From assembly GCA_043777755.1 (NCBI GenBank), contig JAYWHK010000058.1, positions 1-32,805 on the forward strand: a stretch of 32,805 bases of DNA, given 5' to 3'. This DNA comes from CANHEE01 sp043777755 (GTDB taxonomy: Bacteria > Bacteroidota > Bacteroidia > Chitinophagales > Saprospiraceae). The position numbers and the translations under genes were made by a program. The notes beneath the pieces are model-generated. The model ran no database searches. It was not told where the DNA came from and worked only from the letters and a program-made list of their open reading frames with translations. Shown piece after piece: positions 16,888 to 21,733 of the stretch. Numbering within the stretch: the first letter of the stretch is position 1; the number at the start of each line of letters is the position of its first letter.

Positions 16888-17877
16888 TTAATAATATCGA
16901 GGATTGTATATAATTTTAGCGGCTTGCCCTTTTCCTATTTCCCTTCCCAAATTATACCTAAACAAGAGTTCATGTGACCCTGTATTATAGTTTTTTAAAG
17001 AAGATAATGTTATATCATAACTGTAATACAAAGTATAAGCGTCATTTAATCTAATTCCACCTATGATGGCAACTGCGTCGTTGGTATTTTTGTTATAACC
17101 CCTAATCGAAGCACCTAATGAAAACTTTTGATTGATTTCGCCCATTACACTAAGCTCGCTTTGTGTTTGAACCAAGTCTGAACGTATCAATAACGAAGGT
17201 TTTAACAAAAAGTTACTATTTAATTCCAAATCGGTTGCAAAGGTAAATAAATAATTTTTAAACAAACGAATTTTGTTACTATTAATTGCGTAATTTATTG
17301 TTTGTCCAAGCAAATTTTTTGCCGTAAAACCAATTTTGACTTTATTTTGCTGAAAAAATAGGCTTGCGTCAAATAATGGAGCTTGTCCTGACTCCTGACC
17401 TAAGAACAAAATCTTATCTTTATGATCTACAATGTTTCCATTGTATGTTCCAGAAGGTGTTTTTATCTCACCTCCATTGATTGTTTGCTGTAGAAAACCA
17501 CCATTAAGTGCCAATGAAAGTACACCTTTTTTATTTAGACGAAAATGATACGCATAGGTAAGCGCAGCCGATAGCGTTTGCGCAACACCTGCCTTATCGT
17601 TTTCAATATTAATGCCAAAACCACTATTGATCATGTTAAAAGGTAAATGAGCATTGATTTGCTGTGTTGAAGGAGCAGCTGGTAATTTGTTCCATTGCTG
17701 ACGAATTACTCCCGTAGCGACCAACGAGTTTTCCATGCCCGCATAAGCAGGATGTACACCGTAAGGATTGTACATATATATAGTATATTGCGGCGCTTGC
17801 TGTGCATAAGTGTTTTGAAGCGTTAGATATTGAAAACAAAACAAAAATAATACAACTTTTTTTAAAAAAATTTTCAT
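16888..17877 (-). CDS. porP: PorP/SprF family type IX secretion outer-membrane protein
   Basis: 329 residues from the ATG at 17877, where a signal peptide begins (MKIFLKKVVLFLFCFQYLTL, cleaved after QNTYA). The frame is open 82 codons further upstream. That extension is low-complexity and overlaps the divergent helicase promoter, so it is rejected. The start of the mature protein, QQAPQYTIYMYNPYGVHPAYAGM, is the hallmark of the PorP/SprF family. The rest is a run of amphipathic beta strands with motifs such as FGINIENDKAG, LSAALTYAYHFRL, GFTAKNLLGQ and YTLYYSYDITLSSLKNYNTGSHEL. PorP is an outer-membrane or outer-membrane-associated T9SS component; its position directly upstream of gldK matches the porPKLMN arrangement. 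A TACTTTTG box lies 56 bases upstream of the start. Confidence 0.92.
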   Translation of the reverse strand: MKIFLKKVVLFLFCFQYLTLQNTYAQQAPQYTIYMYNPYGVHPAYAGMENSLVATGVIRQQWNKLPAAPSTQQINAHLPFNMINSGFGINIENDKAGVAQTLSAALTYAYHFRLNKKGVLSLALNGGFLQQTINGGEIKTPSGTYNGNIVDHKDKILFLGQESGQAPLFDASLFFQQNKVKIGFTAKNLLGQTINYAINSNKIRLFKNYLFTFATDLELNSNFLLKPSLLIRSDLVQTQSELSVMGEINQKFSLGASIRGYNKNTNDAVAIIGGIRLNDAYTLYYSYDITLSSLKNYNTGSHELLFRYNLGREIGKGQAAKIIYNPRYY

Positions 17878-17932
17878 GGTTAAAAATTTTGACAAATGAA
17901 CAAACCCTTGACTTTTGTTTTGAATGAATATA

Positions 17933-17940
17933 CAAAAGTA
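17933..17940 (-). promoter_or_regulatory. porP: Bacteroidota -7 promoter element (TACTTTTG) of porP
   Basis: TACTTTTG on the - strand, 56 bases before the ATG at 17877. A -33 TTG at normal spacing is not evident. Confidence 0.5.
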
Positions 17941-18047
17941 AGATTCAATATTGATATTTTTATTATTTAACGTGTTATTTTTATTATATTTAACTAAAAT
18001 ATTTTTATAAAAAATAAAATATTTTATCCAAATATAATTTGGTATTA

Positions 18048-18069
18048 AAAAAAAGCGTACCTTTGTGGC
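18048..18069 (+). promoter_or_regulatory. promoter core of the DEAD-box helicase
   Basis: The -7 box TACCTTTG (18058-18065) sits in a 22-base stretch (seven A, then GCGTACCTTTGTGGC) that is identical to the ABC-F promoter at 26687-26708 on the - strand. A TTTG at 18038-18041 is a possible, slightly close, -33 element. Confidence 0.7.
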
Positions 18070-18349
18070 ACTTTTATAACAACACACTAAAAGTAGCGTG
18101 TTTTGTGGCGTTTGACATTGCATTTTGCTCTTTTGAGCAATATAAGTATTTAGGCTAACTGTTTGGTTATGTTTATTTATTAATTTAAATTTTTTTTAAT
18201 TATAGTGCGATAAGCTCTTTTCGGAAGGGTAATAGATGTAAGGTCAAGCCAAGTCAGGAATACTTTAGGAAACGAAAGATTTTAATTTTTCAGCGATTCC
18301 TTACATTTTCCTTCATCTACTCGTAGTGTATAACAAAAATTTAATTGCA
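18070..18349 (+). promoter_or_regulatory. long structured 5' leader of the DEAD-box helicase mRNA
   Basis: The promoter-to-ATG distance is about 280 nt with no upstream gene on this strand. Visible structure: a 6-bp hairpin TTGCTC-tttt-GAGCAA (18125-18140), and a long-range stem in which ATGTAAGG (18236-18243) pairs with CCTTACAT (18299-18306) and GAAGG (18224-18228) with CCTTC (18310-18314), ending ~35 bases before the start codon. Long leaders of this kind are known for cold-shock mRNAs and autoregulated helicases; a regulatory role here is inferred. Confidence 0.5.
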
Positions 18350-20155
18350 ATGGCAACATTTAAAGATTTAGGTCTTGATGAAGATCTATTAAAAGGCATC
18401 GAAACGCTTGGTTTTGAAACGCCTACTCCCGTTCAGGAATTGGTAATTCCTACTGCTCTAACGACCAAAAGTGACATCGTCGCTTTGGCTCAAACTGGTA
18501 CAGGTAAAACTGCTGCCTTTGGTCTCCCTCTTTTACAACTTATTGACCCGAACAATCGCAATATTCAAGGGCTGATTCTCTCTCCTACTCGTGAGCTTTG
18601 TGTTCAGGTAGCGAGCGATTTGGAAAATTATTCTCAGTTTGCACATCAGTACAAAGTGGCTGCCGTTTATGGTGGTGCAAGTATTGATACTCAAATCAGA
18701 AAAATCAAAACAGGTGTGCAGATTATTGTTGCTACGCCAGGTCGTTTGATTGATTTGATTGAGCGTCGTGTGGTAAAGTTAGAATTTTTATCTCGTATCG
18801 TTTTAGATGAGGCAGATGAGATGTTGAATATGGGTTTCAAAGATGCTTTGGATACTATCTTGAAAGAGGCTATAAACAAGGAATCTACTTGGTTGTTTTC
18901 AGCGACAATGTCTGACGAAGTTCGTCGTATTGCTCGTAACTATATGACGAATCCTATTGAGTTATCAACAGGAAGAAAAAATCAGTCTAACGAAAACATC
19001 GAACATATCTATTATGTATGTCGTCGTGATGATCAGTATGCTGCATTGAAACGTGTGGTGGATTGTAATCCTGGTATTTTTGGTTTGATTTTCTGCCGTA
19101 CAAAGGCTGATACGAAAGAAATCGCTGACCAAATGATGCGTGATGGTTATAACTCTGATGCTTTGCATGGTGATTTGGCTCAAACGGAGCGTGACCGTGT
19201 AATGAATCGTTTCCGTGATGGAAGTTTGCAATTGTTGATTGCTACGGACGTTGCGGCTCGTGGTATTGACGTTAGTGATATTTCGCACGTTATTCACTAT
19301 GGTTTGCCAGATGATATTGAGGTTTATACACACAGAAGTGGTCGTACAGGTCGTGCGGGCAAGAAGGGTGTTTCGATGGCGATTGTTCCTCAAAAACATG
19401 AGAGTCGTATTTCTCAGATTGAGCGTGTTATCAAAACAAAAATCCAAAAACAAAATATTCCTGACGGAAAAGAAGTTTGTGAAAAACAATTGTTCCATAT
19501 CGTAAAGGGTATTCACGAAACACAAGTACAACAAGCGGAAATCGAGCCGTATTTGGAGAAAATTTACGAAGAATTACAAGATATTTCTCGTGAAGAATTA
19601 ATCAAGCGTTTTGCAAGTGTGGAGTTCAATCGTTTCCTTTCTTATTACAAAAATGCAGCGGATTTGAACATTCATGCAAGAGCAAAAAGAGAGCGCAGCG
19701 AAAGAAGTGAAGGTTCTCAGGGTGTTTTCACAAATGCAGACGGCATGGCTCGTTTGTTTGTGAATTTGGGAGATTTAGATGGTTTGACCAAAAAAGAATT
19801 TATCAGCTTAATCGCAAAAGATTTCAGTATTCCTGCTGCTGCTTTGGGTCAGATTGACATCAAAAAAGCATATATGCACTTTGATATTGATGCTACTTAT
19901 GTAGAAAGAGTAAAAGATGAGTTCCGTGGTATGGTCGTAAATGGTCGTAAAGTTCGTGTCGATGATGCGAATGCTCGTCAAGAAGGCGGTGGCGGCGGTG
20001 GTCGTGAGTTCAATTTTGGCGGCGGCGGTTACGGTAAAAGTTCCGACTCAAAATTTGGCGGAAAAAAAGACCGTAAAAAAGATGATAAGAAATATGGCGG
20101 TGGCGGAAAATTCGCTGGCGCAGGTGATGATAAGAAAAGAGTGTATAAATATTAA
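18350..20155 (+). CDS. DEAD-box ATP-dependent RNA helicase (CsdA/DeaD-like)
   Basis: 601 residues from the ATG at 18350. An in-frame GTG at 18326 would add eight poor residues. All helicase motifs are present: Q motif GFETPTPVQ (21-29), Walker A AQTGTGKT (47-54), PTREL (79-83), ATPGR (128-132), DEAD (153-156), SAT (184-186), and HRSGRTGRAG near residue 330. A DbpA-type RNA-binding domain follows at about 480-555 (MARLFVNLGDLDGLTKKEF). The tail is glycine-rich and lysine-rich (GGGGGG, GGKKDRKKDDKK) and likely disordered. This architecture matches the cold-shock and ribosome-assembly helicases that unwind structured RNA. It is monocistronic, with a long leader and a strong terminator. It shares its promoter core with the ABC-F gene. 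Confidence 0.95.
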   Translation: MATFKDLGLDEDLLKGIETLGFETPTPVQELVIPTALTTKSDIVALAQTGTGKTAAFGLPLLQLIDPNNRNIQGLILSPTRELCVQVASDLENYSQFAHQYKVAAVYGGASIDTQIRKIKTGVQIIVATPGRLIDLIERRVVKLEFLSRIVLDEADEMLNMGFKDALDTILKEAINKESTWLFSATMSDEVRRIARNYMTNPIELSTGRKNQSNENIEHIYYVCRRDDQYAALKRVVDCNPGIFGLIFCRTKADTKEIADQMMRDGYNSDALHGDLAQTERDRVMNRFRDGSLQLLIATDVAARGIDVSDISHVIHYGLPDDIEVYTHRSGRTGRAGKKGVSMAIVPQKHESRISQIERVIKTKIQKQNIPDGKEVCEKQLFHIVKGIHETQVQQAEIEPYLEKIYEELQDISREELIKRFASVEFNRFLSYYKNAADLNIHARAKRERSERSEGSQGVFTNADGMARLFVNLGDLDGLTKKEFISLIAKDFSIPAAALGQIDIKKAYMHFDIDATYVERVKDEFRGMVVNGRKVRVDDANARQEGGGGGGREFNFGGGGYGKSSDSKFGGKKDRKKDDKKYGGGGKFAGAGDDKKRVYKY

Positions 20156-20230
20156 GAGAGAGTAAGATAGTAGGAAAGTAAGAGCGTTGTAGCGTTTTTT
20201 AAATTAGACAATTCCTTTATTATTTTGCTT

Positions 20231-20285
20231 TTTGCATAAAAAAAACCGTTTTACTTGTAGGAGTAGAACGGTTTTTTTATGCAAA
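20231..20285. terminator. large bidirectional terminator
   Basis: An almost perfect palindrome: TTTGCAT, a run of A and CCGTTTTACT on the left pair with AGTAGAACGG, a run of T and ATGCAAA on the right. There is one G-U pair, one base difference in run length and a ~6-nt loop. It separates the helicase (+, stop 20155) from the convergent zinc-ribbon gene (-, stop 20292). Confidence 0.9.
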
Positions 20286-20291
20286 TTATTT

Positions 20292-20609
20292 TCAATCGAA
20301 ATCGAAGAAATCATCAAAGAATGATTTTTTCTTTTTGTGCGGATAATGTGCATCGTCGTGTCGAGGAACATAACTTTTATCATGGCTTTTGTCATAATGT
20401 TTTTCATTATGATTGCCTTGATATTTGTCTTGACCGTGGTAATCACGTTCATAATTATCTCTGTTGGTATAATGTTGATTGGTGCGTTCCATTATTTTTT
20501 CAAGTTCGCCTTTGTCCAACCAAATACCTCGGCATTTTGGGCAGTAGTCTATTTCTACGCCATTTTTGTCTGCCATTACTAAAAACTCACTACAATTTGG
20601 ACATTTCAT
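20292..20609 (-). CDS. TFIIB-type zinc-ribbon protein
   Basis: 105 residues. The N-terminal zinc ribbon has ligands C3-P-N-C6 and C23-P-K-C26 with the family pattern CPKCRGIWLDKGELEKI (zf-TFIIB family). A very hydrophilic His/Asp/Tyr-rich middle (about 44-95) follows, then a short tail KKKKSFFDDFFDFD, an acidic-aromatic tip typical of this family. Cytoplasmic. The molecular role is not established; a nucleic-acid or protein-binding function is plausible. The TAACTTTG promoter sits 18 bases before the ATG. The first 12 codons and 14 bases of upstream sequence are duplicated exactly at 21507-21556, upstream of the neighbouring two-gene module. Confidence 0.85.
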   Translation of the reverse strand: MKCPNCSEFLVMADKNGVEIDYCPKCRGIWLDKGELEKIMERTNQHYTNRDNYERDYHGQDKYQGNHNEKHYDKSHDKSYVPRHDDAHYPHKKKKSFFDDFFDFD

Positions 20610-20623
20610 TTTTTAAGAATTTT
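20574..20623. repeat. 50-bp direct repeat, copy A (5' end of zinc-ribbon gene)
   Basis: Bases 20574-20623 are identical to 21507-21556 (offset 933). The repeat covers codons 1-12 of the zinc-ribbon gene plus 14 upstream bases, and brackets the GNAT-like/56-residue module. Confidence 0.95.
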
Positions 20624-20626
20624 AGA

Positions 20627-20634
20627 CAAAGTTA
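20627..20634 (-). promoter_or_regulatory. Bacteroidota -7 promoter element (TAACTTTG)
   Basis: TAACTTTG on the - strand, 18 bases upstream of the zinc-ribbon ATG. The surrounding 56 bases (20618-20673) have a diverged copy at 21401-21457 in front of the GNAT-like gene. Confidence 0.55.
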
Positions 20635-20726
20635 CAATTTTTTTGAAAAGAAAGAATAAAAAACTACCTATCAGAAGCTATTGAACACGTTTTACAAATA
20701 TAATTCAAAGGAAATTAATTACTGCG

Positions 20727-20897
20727 CTATGCTGCTTGACGTTGTTTTTGAGCATACAGAACTCTACGGCGATTATTTCGTTTTAAACGCTTAATATGTG
20801 CTGCGATTAAGGCAGCTTCCTCTTCATTGAGATGATAAGGCTCAACAATAAGATTTGGCTCATTGTCAAGCATTAAGTTTTTAGTTTCATTACCCAT
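20727..20897 (-). CDS. 56-residue basic small protein
   Basis: A small gene starting at ATG 20897 and ending with TAG at 20727-20729. The protein begins MGNETKNLMLDNEPNLIVEP, then a predicted helix HLNEEEAALIAAHIKRLKRN, and ends NRRRVLYAQKQRQAA. The N-terminal half is acidic and the C-terminal half strongly basic. It starts 8 bases after the stop of the GNAT-like gene, so the two almost certainly share a transcript. I do not recognise a named family. The size, charge pattern and pairing are compatible with an antitoxin, a regulatory partner or an RNA-binding peptide, but none of these is shown by the sequence. There is no signal peptide or membrane segment. Confidence 0.72.
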   Translation of the reverse strand: MGNETKNLMLDNEPNLIVEPYHLNEEEAALIAAHIKRLKRNNRRRVLYAQKQRQAA

Positions 20898-20905
20898 CAC
20901 AAAGA

Positions 20906-21394
20906 TTAGTTAAAGTATTTTTGAATTAAATTTAAGGCGGCATCTTCTTTTATAACCATGTTTTTTCCAAAAAGAATCTCCGCAGATAACATTTTTTTAT
21001 AATGCTCTATTAACTCAGTTTTTGCTACAAAAGAAACATATCCTCCATATCCTTTGTTCAGTGATAATTGGCAAGCAAATGCAAATAAATTTCCTGCCAC
21101 ACCAACATAAACTCCATTTTTTCCAATGTTATGAGGAGCATTTTCTACAAGAGAAACAAACACAAAGCCTTGGCGTATTTCTAAACTAACCAAGCCTTCA
21201 ATAAGGTTTGGTGTAGCTGTGGTTGTAACTTTAAAGACTAATGATTGCCGAAGCTCTTGTTTCCAATTAAAATTCCAACTAATCGTATCATCTAATTCAT
21301 GAACGAGAACTTCCTTTATTTCTGTTTGAAATACCTCCTCCGTTTGTCGATTTATTACAGAGTTAGTAAGTGCATCAATAAAAATATCTATCAT
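20906..21394 (-). CDS. GNAT-like protein, first gene of a two-gene module
   Basis: 162 residues, soluble. The region GVYVGVAGNLFAFACQLSLNKG (about 94-115) resembles motif A of GNAT acetyltransferases: a strand, then a V-A-G-N-L turn at the helix start where acetyl-CoA pyrophosphate binds. It is followed by the strand GYVSFVAKTELIEHYKKMLSAE with a tyrosine (Y132) at the position of the usual general acid. The first ~90 residues form the strand-rich half (FNWKQELRQSLVFKV, LIEGLVSLEIRQGFVFVSLVE). The substrate is unknown. The promoter is TAGTTTTG at 21410-21417. The next gene follows after 8 bases. Pairing of a GNAT-type protein with a tiny charged protein invites comparison with toxin-antitoxin modules, but known GNAT toxins usually follow an RHH antitoxin, and the order here is reversed. 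Confidence 0.7.
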   Translation of the reverse strand: MIDIFIDALTNSVINRQTEEVFQTEIKEVLVHELDDTISWNFNWKQELRQSLVFKVTTTATPNLIEGLVSLEIRQGFVFVSLVENAPHNIGKNGVYVGVAGNLFAFACQLSLNKGYGGYVSFVAKTELIEHYKKMLSAEILFGKNMVIKEDAALNLIQKYFN

Positions 21395-21409
21395 TTTCTA
21401 AATTTTAGA

Positions 21410-21417
21410 CAAAACTA
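21410..21417 (-). promoter_or_regulatory. Bacteroidota -7 promoter element (TAGTTTTG)
   Basis: TAGTTTTG on the - strand, 16 bases before the ATG at 21394. It lies in a block (21401-21457) clearly related to the zinc-ribbon promoter block (20618-20673). Confidence 0.5.
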
Positions 21418-21497
21418 ACTCTTTTTTTGAAAAGGACAAAATAAAAACTATCTATCATAAAGACAATTTTAGTTTGCTCAAAAGATAACATCAATTT

Positions 21498-21542
21498 CTA
21501 AATAATCATTACTAAAAACTCACTACAATTTGGACATTTCAT
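21498..21542 (-). pseudogene. fossil 5' end of a zinc-ribbon gene
   Basis: From 21542 the - strand reads MKCPNCSEFLVM, identical at DNA level to the first 12 codons of the intact gene, then II and a stop at 21498-21500. It has lost its second CxxC and the rest of the protein. It lies 100 bases upstream of the GNAT-like gene and lacks the original promoter. Confidence 0.85.
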
Positions 21543-21556
21543 TTTTTAAGAATTTT
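21507..21556. repeat. 50-bp direct repeat, copy B
   Basis: Identical to 20574-20623. The identity ends at 21556, where the promoter of copy A is not retained, and at 21507, after codon 12 of the zinc-ribbon frame. Confidence 0.95.
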
Positions 21557-21616
21557 TTACTAAAAGAAATGCAAACATATTGATTTTTGATTAAAAAACA
21601 AATATTCTATACAAAA

Positions 21617-21712
21617 ATAGAACACTGATTGGACTGATTTTCAAGATTCGTCAAGATTTTACTATAAGCAAACATGATAAATCATAAAAATCAGTCCAAT
21701 CAGTGTTCCTAT
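21617..21712. repeat. long palindromic intergenic element
   Basis: The 22-base arm at 21620-21641 (GAACACTGATTGGACTGATT plus TT) is perfectly complementary to 21687-21708. ATAG/CTAT extends the stem outward after one bulge. The 45-nt loop contains CAAGATT twice and ATGATaaATCAT. It starts 22 bases after the FN3 gene stop on the - strand, and resembles the dispersed ACTGATT/AATCAGT palindromes seen between genes in this phylum. Confidence 0.85.
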
Positions 21713-21733
21713 ACTGCGTAGTTTGTCAGGATT

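Larger units (their letters stand above)
17878..18349. other. divergent promoter region between porP and the DEAD-box helicase
   Basis: 472 bases without a gene. It contains the porP -7 box on the - strand (17933-17940), an extremely AT-rich core (17960-18040), the helicase -7 box on the + strand (18058-18065) and the ~280-nt helicase leader with several hairpins. Confidence 0.75.
21395..21733. other. intergenic region rich in duplicated and palindromic sequence
   Basis: 339 bases without a complete gene. From left to right: the promoter copy of the GNAT-like gene (21401-21457), the 45-base zinc-ribbon gene fossil and 50-bp repeat (21498-21556), a short AT-rich spacer, and a 22-bp perfect palindrome (21617-21712) just after the FN3 gene stop. 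Confidence 0.8.

Noticed and set aside
17878..18123. An N-terminal extension of 82 codons on porP
   Set aside because: Low-complexity, lacks the family start, and covers the divergent helicase promoter. The signal peptide begins exactly at the ATG at 17877.
18965..19534. A 189-codon open frame antisense to the helicase
   Set aside because: Composition (T, N, I-rich) is that of a reverse-strand shadow; the helicase motifs occupy the other strand.
14312..21596. TTTTTGATTAAAA occurring three times as a binding site
   Set aside because: Almost pure A/T, expected by chance or slippage in this composition; positions are unrelated to promoters.
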